Of a DNA stretch of 64,000 nucleotides, positions 52,537 through 61,551 are shown one piece after another (the stretch's first letter is position 1; each line of letters begins with the position of its first letter). The DNA lies in NCBI GenBank assembly GCA_016699735.1, contig CP065008.1, positions 2,108,001 through 2,172,000 on the forward strand. The letters are read 5' to 3'. The notes beneath the pieces are model-generated. The model searched no databases. It was given only the letters and a program-made list of their open reading frames with translations, and was not told the DNA's origin. Position numbers and translations under genes: made by a program. The DNA comes from Alphaproteobacteria bacterium (GTDB lineage Bacteria > Pseudomonadota > Alphaproteobacteria > Micavibrionales > Micavibrionaceae).

Positions 52537-54090
52537 ATGTCGCTTGATCTGAAAACGGCCACCCATATTTGCAAGGTCATCGCCCGCCAGATTGAGACGG
52601 GTTACCCTGAGCTGACACTGACTTTTATCGTCCACGAGGAAGATAAGAGAAAAAAGGCGCTGGTTCAGGAAAATGAAAGCATAGGGGAACACCCTGCGGG
52701 TCCGATCATTCTCGACTACATCCAGAACAGCAAAGACAGGGAAATAATCGGCAATCGCACGTGCTTCGTCGGCTTGGTCGAACACAGCAATCCGGGAATT
52801 CTGGGCTTTTTCCGCTCAACCCGAACTTTGGCGGTCTTCTTCGTCAACGCCGACCGTTTCAAAACGCAGGAAGACCTCAAGAATCACGCCCTGCATCTGG
52901 TCTGGCACGCGCTCGCTCTGTATGAGGATTTCCACGCCGCGCAGGCTGAAATACTCCAAAAAGCGGGTACACTCCCCGGCCTCTCCAAAACACCGCCGAA
53001 ACCAAATAGCGCCTCTGCCGAATCGCAAAAAACCGAACAAGGCCCACTATCACGTCTGGACGTAAGCGAAGGCGTCATCGTGACCAAACTCGAAACGCAG
53101 GAATATTATCACCGCAATCTTCTGGCCGACATCTTTTCAGCAACATTCCAGGCGCTCCATGGCACTGAAAATGCAATAAAATCCCTGGCCGTACAAAGAA
53201 TGCAGGACACTCTCAGTCCTCAAATCGGCTTTATTTCCGAAAAATATCCCTTCCCGATCAGTTTGGAAACGCTTCAGCTTCTGCTGACCGAAAGCCTGAG
53301 TGGTTCAGGAAAAAAAGAGAAAACCTTGCCCTTGGCGGTAAAAATTACCCAGGAAATCGGCATGACCTACAAGATTGCCGCAATCAAGCAATGGCGGGCC
53401 TTCTGCAACCCGGCGCAGGAAATGGCCTGGTGCGGGTTCGACCCGGAGACGATCCTCGGCGCAGCCATCTACACTAATGAAAACACCTACGTCCGCTCCA
53501 TCGCCGACATGGTCGCGGAGCATATGGCCATAAAGCCGAAAATCTTCTCCAGCCTGAATGACTACAACCCCTTCGCTGATCAGGAGATGAACAAGCGCGT
53601 TCATGAAAAAATCGCCTTGGAAAGCGCCAAAAAATGCTTGGAGAAGGTCCGTACGCCTGAGGATTATAAAATTTTCCTGAGTGAGGCGATGGCGCAGAAT
53701 GCCAAGCTCATGATCGGCAACCCCATCGGCTGGGCCGCTTGCGCCATGATAACGCTCGCAGATGAGCTGATGCTCGCTGACCCGAAAACCCTGAACCAGC
53801 AAAAATCCCGGCTGCTCAGTATCTTTGAGCAAGCTACCATGAAAGTAAGTTGGGATAATCTCCGCAGTTTCGCCCGCTACCTTTTCCGTCAAAGGCGGGA
53901 GGGGCATATTATTACCCCGGACATCATTTACGGGATTCCGGACAAAAACGAGGACATCGCCCTCATCAAGGAAACCTTCAAAAAGTTATCGGAAATGTAT
54001 GCGACTCTGGACAGCGGCAAAAATGGCGGCTCAAAAGAAACGGGCACGGGAAACATCACAAAATTCATCAGCCCCAACGCCTTAAAGTAA
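52537..54090 (+). CDS. hypothetical protein, 517 residues
   Basis: I do not recognise this protein. It has no signal peptide or membrane helix. The first 150 residues are mixed alpha/beta and include HALHLVWHALALYEDFHAA, an HxxxH-like His pair within a helix that could be metal-binding. A disordered Pro/Ser linker (SKTPPKPNSASAESQ) precedes a long helical C-terminal part. A Trp/Cys-containing patch (WRAFCNPAQEMAWCGFDPETILGAAIY) could bind a ligand. It ends 64 bases before the convergent 17-kDa antigen stop. Confidence 0.65.
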   Translation: MSLDLKTATHICKVIARQIETGYPELTLTFIVHEEDKRKKALVQENESIGEHPAGPIILDYIQNSKDREIIGNRTCFVGLVEHSNPGILGFFRSTRTLAVFFVNADRFKTQEDLKNHALHLVWHALALYEDFHAAQAEILQKAGTLPGLSKTPPKPNSASAESQKTEQGPLSRLDVSEGVIVTKLETQEYYHRNLLADIFSATFQALHGTENAIKSLAVQRMQDTLSPQIGFISEKYPFPISLETLQLLLTESLSGSGKKEKTLPLAVKITQEIGMTYKIAAIKQWRAFCNPAQEMAWCGFDPETILGAAIYTNENTYVRSIADMVAEHMAIKPKIFSSLNDYNPFADQEMNKRVHEKIALESAKKCLEKVRTPEDYKIFLSEAMAQNAKLMIGNPIGWAACAMITLADELMLADPKTLNQQKSRLLSIFEQATMKVSWDNLRSFARYLFRQRREGHIITPDIIYGIPDKNEDIALIKETFKKLSEMYATLDSGKNGGSKETGTGNITKFISPNALK

Positions 54091-54094
54091 AGAA

Positions 54095-54128
54095 CCCAAA
54101 ACGAGAAAGGCCGCGTGACACTGCGGCC
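54095..54128 (-). terminator. terminator between convergent genes
   Basis: GGCCGC at 54109-54114 pairs with GCGGCC at 54123-54128 around an eight-base loop. On the minus strand it is followed by TTTCTCGTTTT, which suits termination of the surface-antigen gene. It may also stop plus-strand reading. Confidence 0.7.
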
Positions 54129-54154
54129 CTTCGTAAAACTCTTAAAAATAGGAG

Positions 54155-54631
54155 CTACTGCACGATCTTCCAGGTTCCATCCGGCTGCTGGCAGGCCACG
54201 CCATAAGCCGACTCCTCGCGCCCGCCGACATAAATCGTCTGCTGGAACTCGCGGCAGTAATTGCCGCTGGCGCTGGTTCCCTCACGGGTCGGAATCACCG
54301 TACCATGGTTACCGCTCTGCGGGTTGCTCCACGACACAGGCTCCCCGATCGGGGCACTCGTCGCCTCGTAATTCGCTTGGGATGCATACCCCTGATCCGC
54401 CTTGTCCAGAGACTTACCGATCTCGCTACCGAGCAAGGCACCAACAAGCGCACCCGCGCCGGTCGCCCAGAGCTGACCGGACCCATCGCCGATCTTGGAA
54501 CCGAGGATACCGCCGATCACGGCACCGCTCCCCGTCCCGATAAGCTGCTTGTTACCCGTTGTATCAAGGGTTTCGCAGGCCGTCAGAGCCATTGAAGAGA
54601 GAACCATGCCCACAAGTGCTATTTTTTTCAT
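54155..54631 (-). CDS. 17-kDa surface antigen-type glycine-zipper lipoprotein
   Basis: The 158-residue protein has a lipoprotein signal (MVLSSMALTAC), a glycine-zipper membrane-type stretch (GTGSGAVIGGILGSKIG, GAGALVGALLGSEIGKSLD) and the C-terminal domain of the rickettsial 17-kDa antigen (GEPVSWSNPQSGNHGTV, NYCREFQQTIYVGGREESAYGVACQQPDGTWKIV). It is an outer-membrane lipoprotein of unknown role. I chose the ATG at 54631 with AAAGG upstream; an earlier ATG eight codons away is less likely. It is divergent from pdxH. Confidence 0.9.
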   Translation of the reverse strand: MKKIALVGMVLSSMALTACETLDTTGNKQLIGTGSGAVIGGILGSKIGDGSGQLWATGAGALVGALLGSEIGKSLDKADQGYASQANYEATSAPIGEPVSWSNPQSGNHGTVIPTREGTSASGNYCREFQQTIYVGGREESAYGVACQQPDGTWKIVQ

Positions 54632-54747
54632 CCACTTATACCTTTGCATCTGCATTAAAAACGTAAGTCACTACTATAGCCGTTTGTATCGCGGCATGAC
54701 AATGCTACGTGTATAAAACAAAAACTCTTCGCACAGAAAGAATTTTT

Positions 54748-55353
54748 ATGGACATGGAAAAAGACACCCTCCCTTCCAATCCTTTGCTTTTTTTTCATAA
54801 ATGGTATGAAGAGGCTCAAAACAGCGAACCCAACGACCCGGACGCCATGGCACTGGCCACAGCAAACGAAGCCGGGGCGCCACGAGTTCGCATGGTTCTG
54901 CTCAAACAGGCCGACGAGCGCGGCTTTAAATTTCACAGCAACGAACAAAGCTTCAAGGGCCGCCATCTGGCTGAAAACCCCCGCGCCGCCCTTTGCTTTC
55001 ACTGGAAATCCCTGCGTCGGCAGGTCTGCGTCGAGGGCACGGTGGAAAAGGCACCGGACGGCGAAACCGACGAATATTTCGCCACCCGCCCCTATGATCG
55101 GCAAATCGGCGCTTGGGCCTCCAACCAGTCCCGCCCTCTCGAAAGCCGCAATATTTTGGAAGATAAGTTTGAGAATTACGCCCAAAAATACCCTAAAGGC
55201 GAATCGGTGCCCCGCCCACCTTATTGGTCAGGATATATCCTGAAACCGGACACCATAGAATTCTGGTGGAGCCACCCCGACCGTCTCCATGACCGTTTCC
55301 AGTACCGCAGGACAGCGGACGGCCTCTGGACCATCCAGCGTCTTTACCCTTGA
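54748..55353 (+). CDS. pdxH: pyridoxamine 5'-phosphate oxidase
   Basis: PdxH makes pyridoxal phosphate from the phosphate esters of pyridoxamine or pyridoxine, using FMN. The 201-residue protein has the family features: RVRMVLLKQADERGFKFHSNEQSFKG, FHWKSLRRQVCVEGTVEKA, and the C-terminal substrate motif PPYWSGYILKPDTIEFWWSHPDRLHDRF. I chose the ATG at 54748; a GTG 13 codons earlier is in frame but its added residues are not conserved. It is 33 bases before htpG and may be co-transcribed with it. Confidence 0.95.
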   Translation: MDMEKDTLPSNPLLFFHKWYEEAQNSEPNDPDAMALATANEAGAPRVRMVLLKQADERGFKFHSNEQSFKGRHLAENPRAALCFHWKSLRRQVCVEGTVEKAPDGETDEYFATRPYDRQIGAWASNQSRPLESRNILEDKFENYAQKYPKGESVPRPPYWSGYILKPDTIEFWWSHPDRLHDRFQYRRTADGLWTIQRLYP

Positions 55354-55385
55354 TTCTCTTGGAAAACAGGGCCATATAGAGACCT

Positions 55386-57359
55386 ATGAACGCAAAAGCG
55401 AATAATAAGGAACAGGGGCAAACGCCCCCTCCCGACCCTTCGGAAAACGCTAAATCCTTCAGCGCGGATGTGTCGCGCCTGCTCGATATAGTGGCCAACG
55501 CCCTCTACACGAATCACGACGTCTTCCTGCGGGAGCTGATCTCCAACGCCGCTGATGCCTGCGACCGTCTGCGTTATGATTCGATCACCAATTCAGACCT
55601 GACTCAGGACAATCCGGATTTCAGAATCCACGTCTTCAAGGATACCAAGGACCGCACCCTGACCGTCATCGACAACGGCATCGGCATGAACGCGGACGAA
55701 CTCTCGGAAAATCTCGGAACGATTGCCAAATCGGGCACGGCAGCCCTCATGCAGCAAATGAAGGAACAGGGAGGCGCGGACAAGCTCAAGCTGATCGGCC
55801 AGTTTGGCGTCGGCTTTTACGCAGGATTCATGGTCGCCCACCGTATCCGCGTTGTCAGCCGCAAGGCCGGGGAGAAGGAGGCCTGGCTTTGGGAATCGGA
55901 TGGGCGTTCCGGCTTTACTGTAAGCAAGGCGGACACGGAACACGCCAAATGGCTCGACGGCGAGCGCGGCACCACGATCAAGCTCGACCTGAAGGACCAA
56001 GCCTGCGACTTCCTGCTCGATGAAAAAATAAAGATGACCGTGAAAATGTATTCGGACCATATCAGCGTCCCGATTTTTCTCGGCACCCCCCACGAAACAA
56101 AACACAGCGAATCGGAGAAACTGAACGCCGCCTCCGCCCTCTGGATGCGTCCGAAATCGGAAATCGGCGCGGAGCAATACACCGAATTCTACCGCCATCT
56201 TACGGGCGGCTTCGACGAACCGCTGATGACCGCCCACTGGAAGGCCGAAGGCAAGATCGAATTCACCGGCCTGCTCTACATCCCGACCCTGCGCCCGTGG
56301 GATCTCTTCGACCCCTCGCGACGCCACTTCGTCAAACTTTACGTCCGCCGGGTATTTATCTCCGAGGATGTCAACACCCTCATGTACCCGTGGCTGCGCT
56401 TCGTGCGCGGCATCGTGGACAGCGAGGATCTGCCCCTGAACATCAGCCGCGAAAGCCTGCAATTCAACCCGGTCGTCAGCAAAATCCGCAGCGCCGTGGC
56501 CAAAAAGATTCTCTCCGACCTCGATAAGCTCTCCCGCGATGACGCCCCCACCTTCCTGAGTTTCTGGGGACAGTTCGGCGCCGTGCTGAAGGAAGGCCTC
56601 TACGATGCGCCCGAACACCGCATGGAATTGCTGAAGGTCTGCCGTTTCTTCAGTTCTCACGACGGCGGCGAAAAACTGATAACCCTTGAGGACTACGTCT
56701 CCCGCATGAAAGAGGGCCAGGACAGGATTTTCTTTATCACCGGAGAATCCCTCTCCAGCCTCCGCAACAGCCCGCAACTGGAGGGCTTCCGCGCCCGTGG
56801 CCTCGAAGTGCTCTTCTTGACAGACACGGTGGACGATTTCTGGCTCCAGAAAGTACTGGATTATGACGGCAAGCCCTTCAAATCCATTACCAAAGGCACT
56901 GTTAATCTTGACAGCTTCGACAAGGAAGAATCAGGCACGGAAAAAACCACGGAATCCGGAACCGGAGAACAGGAGCAGGTTAATATCGGCGGCCTCATCG
57001 TCCGTCTGGCGGACATTCTGCAGGGCAAAGTCCAGAATATCAGGAAATCCCAGCGCCTGACCGATTCGCCGGTGTGCCTTGTTGCGGCGGACAACAGCGT
57101 GGATATGCACATGGAGCGCGTCCTGAAAATCCACCAGAAATACGAAAGCAGCACGAAGCCCGTTCTTGAAATCAACCCCCGCCACCCGCTGATCCTGTTG
57201 ATAGCTGACAGGGCCGAACGGGGAGAAGACATAACAGAATCAGCGAACCTCCTTCTCGATCAAGCCTTCATTCTCCAAAGCGAACCGCTCGACGACCCAA
57301 GCGCCTTCGCCCGCCGGATGTCGGACATCATGCTGCAGGCATTAAAAAAGGAAAAATAG
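55386..57359 (+). CDS. htpG: molecular chaperone HtpG (Hsp90)
   Basis: HtpG is the bacterial Hsp90. The 657-residue protein has an N-terminal ATPase domain with FLRELISNAADACDRLRY, DNGIGMNADEL, and the glycine lid QFGVGFYAGFMVA; the middle domain has FTGLLYIPTLRPWDLFD and RGIVDSEDLPLNISRE; and the C-terminal dimerisation domain ends with FARRMSDIML. The N-terminal 20 residues are an extension compared with E. coli. The gene is followed by four bases and then the convergent stop of a secreted protein gene. Confidence 0.97.
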   Translation: MNAKANNKEQGQTPPPDPSENAKSFSADVSRLLDIVANALYTNHDVFLRELISNAADACDRLRYDSITNSDLTQDNPDFRIHVFKDTKDRTLTVIDNGIGMNADELSENLGTIAKSGTAALMQQMKEQGGADKLKLIGQFGVGFYAGFMVAHRIRVVSRKAGEKEAWLWESDGRSGFTVSKADTEHAKWLDGERGTTIKLDLKDQACDFLLDEKIKMTVKMYSDHISVPIFLGTPHETKHSESEKLNAASALWMRPKSEIGAEQYTEFYRHLTGGFDEPLMTAHWKAEGKIEFTGLLYIPTLRPWDLFDPSRRHFVKLYVRRVFISEDVNTLMYPWLRFVRGIVDSEDLPLNISRESLQFNPVVSKIRSAVAKKILSDLDKLSRDDAPTFLSFWGQFGAVLKEGLYDAPEHRMELLKVCRFFSSHDGGEKLITLEDYVSRMKEGQDRIFFITGESLSSLRNSPQLEGFRARGLEVLFLTDTVDDFWLQKVLDYDGKPFKSITKGTVNLDSFDKEESGTEKTTESGTGEQEQVNIGGLIVRLADILQGKVQNIRKSQRLTDSPVCLVAADNSVDMHMERVLKIHQKYESSTKPVLEINPRHPLILLIADRAERGEDITESANLLLDQAFILQSEPLDDPSAFARRMSDIMLQALKKEK

Positions 57360-57363
57360 GAAA

Positions 57364-58428
57364 TCAGGGATTGCAGGTTCCTGCAGCCGCCACGCCGCCA
57401 CCTGGCTGATACCAGCATCCCGGCGCCGTGCAGACAGCGTCAGTATAACTCGTTCCGGAATTAGGCCGCGTCACAATCAACCCCGTCTTAACGGGAGTCA
57501 AAGCAGCACAAGCCGTCGGGTCAAGAAGATTAAAATAAGAAAGAGTACTGTCTGCACCCCCCGCTGCCCCCGGAGCCGGATTGGCAGCAGGAAACGCAGT
57601 ACTCCAAGCCGTCGGCGCCCCACCAACCCATGGCCAGCCGGCACTGCCAAGAATATTGGGCGGAGTGCCGTGGATGATATAGTTACAGATCACGTGCGCT
57701 AGATCTGTATCAAGATTCGTACATTCGGTTGGCAACTCGCGATAATCACGGTCAGCAGCCTCGCGTGCACGGTACTGGTCAAAATTAAAAAAACCGTCAT
57801 GAGCGCGGGTCTGGAAGTTATAACATTTGGCCGCCTCCCAGACCTGCCGCATCCGGTTGCAGGAATAGGCGTTATCGCCGATGCTGCTGCCCAGACCACC
57901 GCCGATTCCAGATCGTCCCCCGAGCAGAGTATGATCGAAATTATCGGCCCGGTATTGGTCACGCCCGCAAACCGCAGCCGTAGCGCCTCCGGCATCAGCT
58001 ATAGAAAGCACAGACACCCCATCCTCAAGCGAGTCAAGAATGAGAATTTCAAGAACGCTGTTCATGTCCAGCCCGTCGGTCAGGGCCGGGTCAATACTTC
58101 CGGGAATGCGGCGGAGAAGCACATAAATATCATAAAAAATACCGCCGGTCCCGTCAGGATCCTCCGGCCCCCCGTTTTCCGAATACCGGGCAAGATTCTC
58201 CATATAGCTGTCAAAACATATATAGGAAAGAACGCTGTCGGGCTTGGCAATGAGATTCTGGTTCTGGGTGATTTCGCGGTTAGCTTCTTCCCACGCACGG
58301 GCCCGCAGAACGTCCCAGAAATTGGTATCGCAGGTCGCAGGGATGGCCGGCGCAGGCCCGGCATACGCAACAGGCGCATAAAGCAGGATCAGGCAGGCAA
58401 GCACATATGTTCGTATGAAATGGATCAA
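57364..58428 (-). CDS. secreted Cys-containing hypothetical protein
   Basis: The chosen TTG at 58428 has AGGG nine bases upstream and gives a normal signal peptide (LIHFIRTYVLACLILLYAPVA, cleavage after YA, mature chain GPAPAIPATCDTNFW). The 354-residue protein has many Cys (CDTNFW, YICFDSY, AAVCGRDQY, YSCNRMRQ, AKCYNF, TECTNL, HVICNYI, then Cys near the end) that could form disulfides, and helical Glu/Arg-rich parts (RARAWEEANREITQNQNLI). A longer open frame to 58674 adds a non-conserved leader. I do not recognise a family. It lies between htpG (convergent) and the degenerate zincin. Confidence 0.65.
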   Translation of the reverse strand: MIHFIRTYVLACLILLYAPVAYAGPAPAIPATCDTNFWDVLRARAWEEANREITQNQNLIAKPDSVLSYICFDSYMENLARYSENGGPEDPDGTGGIFYDIYVLLRRIPGSIDPALTDGLDMNSVLEILILDSLEDGVSVLSIADAGGATAAVCGRDQYRADNFDHTLLGGRSGIGGGLGSSIGDNAYSCNRMRQVWEAAKCYNFQTRAHDGFFNFDQYRAREAADRDYRELPTECTNLDTDLAHVICNYIIHGTPPNILGSAGWPWVGGAPTAWSTAFPAANPAPGAAGGADSTLSYFNLLDPTACAALTPVKTGLIVTRPNSGTSYTDAVCTAPGCWYQPGGGVAAAGTCNP

Positions 58429-58541
58429 AACGTCCGACCCTGAATAGAGTTTACCCTTACAACAACCCACTTTAGCACAGAAAAAAAGCCCCTGCCTAGT
58501 TTCCTGTGCATTTTTATTGCCCTCCGCCCCGAACGAACCGT

Positions 58542-58955
58542 TCATAAAAGCCCCTGATAATGCCTTTTGGACATTTCGCCGATTTCGGCATCGGAAAACC
58601 CGAACCGCCGCCCCAATTCCTCGATCATGATTTGACGCAAAAGCTTCGAGAAATCTTCGCAGGTTTCGCACCACATATCCAGAATAGCGCGGCGGTAAAG
58701 GACAAGGCTATCCGCCTCTTCCGCGCTTTTTCTCTCCACTCCGGGCGAAATTTCCTTACCGTTCTTATAAAGAGCCAGAAGTTCATACGGATCCTGAAGT
58801 TCAAGCTCGATTTCCGTCGCCTCGTCCACGACCTCCTCAACCAGGATTTGTAGCTTTTCTTCGCAGAATTCCAGCAATTCCTCCGGCAGATCCTCGAAAG
58901 TCGCCTGCGACAGCGCCTGGAGATCGTCCGTGCTGGGCGGAACGGTATAGCTCAT
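58542..58955 (-). CDS. degenerate zincin-like metallopeptidase-family protein
   Basis: The 137-residue protein aligns in layout with small zincin-like peptidases: FEDLPEELLEFCEEKLQILVEEV, DPYELLALYKNGKEISP, ADSLVLYRRAILDMW and EELGRRFGFSDAEIGEM. In active members the last part reads HExGHHxGxSD; here the two catalytic His are replaced (EELGRRFG), so it is probably not a metallopeptidase. I chose the ATG at 58955; ATGs further up give an unrelated leader. The chain is very acidic. It may be a pseudoenzyme or a regulatory protein. Confidence 0.7.
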   Translation of the reverse strand: MSYTVPPSTDDLQALSQATFEDLPEELLEFCEEKLQILVEEVVDEATEIELELQDPYELLALYKNGKEISPGVERKSAEEADSLVLYRRAILDMWCETCEDFSKLLRQIMIEELGRRFGFSDAEIGEMSKRHYQGLL

Positions 58956-59190
58956 GATGATCTGCCGTGTATCCATAACTGAAACCGCCGGGAAAATCCC
59001 AAGAAATACGAGCCTGAACTGAAGAAACACGGGAATCTTACGACTAATCAGGAGTTCGGGCAACGCCGTATGGAAAATAATGCCCAACTTTTAAGGGGAA
59101 AAAAGGGGAAAAAAACCGTTTTTTAAGGCGTATTAACGATTTTTAATAAAAACCATGGTAGTGTTACAGAAGGTAAAAAGGAGTTTTACT

Positions 59191-59364
59191 GTGGACATCC
59201 CTTCCGCAATAGCCGCTGAAACCGCTATGGCCAGACAAAATGTGGCGTTATCTGTCATTAAACAGAATGCCCAGCAAGCCCAGCAGGTCGCCAAAATCCT
59301 TGAGGAATCGCTGACCGTGACCGCCACATCCGGCCGGGGCAGCCGCTTGGATGTTAAGGTATGA
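59191..59364 (+). CDS. YjfB-like putative motility protein
   Basis: The 57-residue protein starts at a GTG with AAGGAG seven bases upstream. It shows the YjfB pattern: MDIPSAIAAETAMARQ, NVALSVIKQNAQQAQQVAKILEES, then a short turn and the end GRGSRLDVKV, corresponding to the usual G-x-x-I/L-D end. The family is linked to motility only by annotation; no flagellar genes are in the window. An intrinsic terminator follows directly. Confidence 0.7.
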   Translation: MDIPSAIAAETAMARQNVALSVIKQNAQQAQQVAKILEESLTVTATSGRGSRLDVKV

Positions 59365-59385
59365 CTATAAAAATTTGGAAATTGG

Positions 59386-59412
59386 AGGGGCTTTGGCCCC
59401 TTTTTATTTTTT
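59386..59412 (+). terminator. Rho-independent terminator after the YjfB-like gene
   Basis: AGGGGC at 59386-59391 pairs with GCCCCT at 59396-59401 across a TTTG loop, followed by TTTTATTTTTTT. It is a strong intrinsic terminator, 22 bases after the stop. Confidence 0.9.
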
Positions 59413-59431
59413 TAGGGACCAAACATTTCCG

Positions 59432-59459
59432 TTGACATAAAAAAAGGCATAGTGATAGC
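59432..59459 (+). promoter_or_regulatory. possible promoter for the 165-residue gene
   Basis: TTGACA at 59432-59437 is a perfect -35 match. GATAGC at 59454-59459 gives a 16-base spacer but is a poor -10. The gene starts at 59521. Confidence 0.35.
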
Positions 59460-59520
59460 CTTAGCGGATAATTAATAAAAAACGCAAGTTGAACAGATTC
59501 TTTTAATAAGGGGGTTTAAA

Positions 59521-60018
59521 ATGTCCGAAGTTGTTGATCCGAAATCTGAAAATAAAAGACCGACAGAATACCAGCTTGCCGATCCCGGCTATTACGTGAT
59601 TCAGATCGAAACCCACGACCCGCGTGTCAGCACCCTTTTTACCTCTAAAGCTGCCGAACCGCCCAAATTCGGGATTCATGACGTCACGCCGAAACGCGAA
59701 TTTAGTCTGCTCGACACGCTCAAGCGCCACGCAGGGGACAATATTGAACTCGGAAAGACTTTGGACGGGCACGGCACGGTGATCACCTTTGCAGTGGAGG
59801 ATTTTGGCCCCGAGCAAGCTCTGGATATGTCAAGCATGACACAATCTCAGCCCGACGGAAAAAGACCTCTTCTGGATGCATTCCGCAGCCGCGGCAGCAG
59901 TCATGATTACCAGCGCGTTTCGATGCGCGGAGACGCAACTCACCCCCCGGTAAAAGGCGCTGTTGAAAGAGCGGGAGAGGATGTTCCTTCACTGATTGAA
60001 ATCGACTATCACAGATAA
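59521..60018 (+). CDS. hypothetical protein, 165 residues
   Basis: The ATG at 59521 is preceded by AAGGGGG, so it is likely translated. The protein is hydrophilic and without a signal peptide. A possibly folded middle (YQLADPGYYVIQIETHDPRV, PPKFGIHDVTPKREFSLLDTLKRHAGDNIELGKTLDG, GTVITFAVEDFGPEQAL) is followed by a disordered polar tail. I do not recognise it. It is flanked by terminators on both sides (59386-59412 and 60042-60074) and seems to be a single-gene unit. Confidence 0.65.
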   Translation: MSEVVDPKSENKRPTEYQLADPGYYVIQIETHDPRVSTLFTSKAAEPPKFGIHDVTPKREFSLLDTLKRHAGDNIELGKTLDGHGTVITFAVEDFGPEQALDMSSMTQSQPDGKRPLLDAFRSRGSSHDYQRVSMRGDATHPPVKGAVERAGEDVPSLIEIDYHR

Positions 60019-60041
60019 CGAATTCACGAGCACTTGATACA

Positions 60042-60074
60042 AAAAGGCGCTTTTCCCGGCGCCTTTTGATTTTT
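60042..60074. terminator. bidirectional terminator between convergent genes
   Basis: AAAAGGCGC at 60042-60050 pairs perfectly with GCGCCTTTT at 60059-60067 around an eight-base loop. T runs occur in both directions, serving the 165-residue gene and the convergent hemA. Confidence 0.9.
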
Positions 60075-60095
60075 ACGGAACCTTACAGGAAATCG

Positions 60096-61319
60096 CTAAG
60101 CCACCGCCCGCAGGGCATGATGGCTGTTCCAAAGGTGCTCCAGAGTACCCGCCATAAACCGCACATCATCAAGCGAATGCGCCGCCGTGGCCGTCAGGCG
60201 CAGCCGCTCCGTCCCCTTCGGCACGGTCGGATAATTGATCGGTTGGACATAGATATTATAATCGTTCAGCAGCATCTGGCTCACCTCGCGGCAGCAATTC
60301 GGCTCCCCGACAATCAGCGGCACGATATGGCTCTCCCCGCGCAGGAACGGCAGGTCGGCCCGTGTCAGCAAATCCTTGAATGTCTCGACATTCCGCCGCA
60401 TCCGCATCCGCTCGACATCAGAGACCTTAAGGTGCTCCACCGCTGCCAGCGCCGCCGCCAGCACCGCCGGAGGCAGGCTGGTCGTAAAAATAAAGCTCGA
60501 CGCATAGGACCGCACGGCATCCACCACCGACGCGCTGCCGGTGATAAACCCGCCCATCGCGCCGTAAGCCTTGCCGAACGTCCCCTCGATCACGTCGATT
60601 CGGCCCATCAGCCCCATCTGCTCGGCCACGCCGCCGCCGCGCGGCCCGTAAAGCCCCACGCCATGCACCTCATCAAGATACGTCATGGCGTTGTACTTCT
60701 CCGCCAGATCGCAGATTTCGCGGATCGGCGCAATATCGCCTTCCATGGAATAAACCGACTCGAACGCGATCATCTTGGGCCGCTTGGGATCGACAGACTT
60801 CAAAAGCGCCTCAAGATGTTCGACATCGTTATGCCGGAAGATCTTGCGCTCCGCCTTACTTTCCTTCATCCCGTGGATCATGGAGGCATGGTTCAGCTCG
60901 TCCGAAAAAATCACGAAATCGGGCAGCAGACGGGCCAGAGTCCCCAAAGCCCCCTGATTCGCCACATAGCCCGAGGAAAACACCAGCGCAGCATCCTTTT
61001 GATGCAAATCGGCCAGAGAAGCTTCCAATTCAACATGGTAGCGCGTCGTGCCGGAGATATTGCGCGTCCCCCCTGCCCCGGCGCCACAGGCGTCAAGCGC
61101 CTCGTGCGCGGCTTTCAGAACGGCGGGATGCTGCCCCATGCCCAGATAATCATTGCTGCACCAGACCGTGATCTCTTTAACCGATCCGTCCGGCGCATGG
61201 TACTTGGCCCGCGGAAACCGCCCCGCGATTCGCTCCATGGTGGCGAACACGCGGTAACGCCCCTCCTTCTTGACCGAATCAACGCAGCGCTGGAATTCCT
61301 GATCGTAATTGATAGCCAT
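60096..61319 (-). CDS. hemA: 5-aminolevulinate synthase
   Basis: ALAS condenses glycine and succinyl-CoA in the C4 route to heme, a hallmark of alphaproteobacteria. The 407-residue pyridoxal phosphate enzyme has CSNDYLGMGQHPAV, GGTRNISGTTRYHVELE, DEVHGVGLYGPRGGGV, and the Schiff-base Lys in EGTFGKAYGAMGG. I chose the ATG at 61319 with AAAGG upstream; a longer frame 22 codons back is not conserved. It is convergent with the preceding gene; its promoter should lie in 61320-61550. Confidence 0.97.
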   Translation of the reverse strand: MAINYDQEFQRCVDSVKKEGRYRVFATMERIAGRFPRAKYHAPDGSVKEITVWCSNDYLGMGQHPAVLKAAHEALDACGAGAGGTRNISGTTRYHVELEASLADLHQKDAALVFSSGYVANQGALGTLARLLPDFVIFSDELNHASMIHGMKESKAERKIFRHNDVEHLEALLKSVDPKRPKMIAFESVYSMEGDIAPIREICDLAEKYNAMTYLDEVHGVGLYGPRGGGVAEQMGLMGRIDVIEGTFGKAYGAMGGFITGSASVVDAVRSYASSFIFTTSLPPAVLAAALAAVEHLKVSDVERMRMRRNVETFKDLLTRADLPFLRGESHIVPLIVGEPNCCREVSQMLLNDYNIYVQPINYPTVPKGTERLRLTATAAHSLDDVRFMAGTLEHLWNSHHALRAVA

Positions 61320-61551
61320 GAAGCCTTTGCCTTTTCTGGGACTTGTCTTATTCCTCTGGGGCCGCAAGATCAAGAGAGTTCTCAAACCTGCCTGTAATCA
61401 CGGCATTTTACCACGAAAACAACCCACCGAAACCAACCAATACGAGCGAAGCATCCCTCTATCCTTGACTTTGGTCATATTTTGCAGAAAGTCCCGAAAA
61501 TTAACGCAGCATTCCAATACAAGGTCTGCATTCGCGCGTATGCTAATGCTT

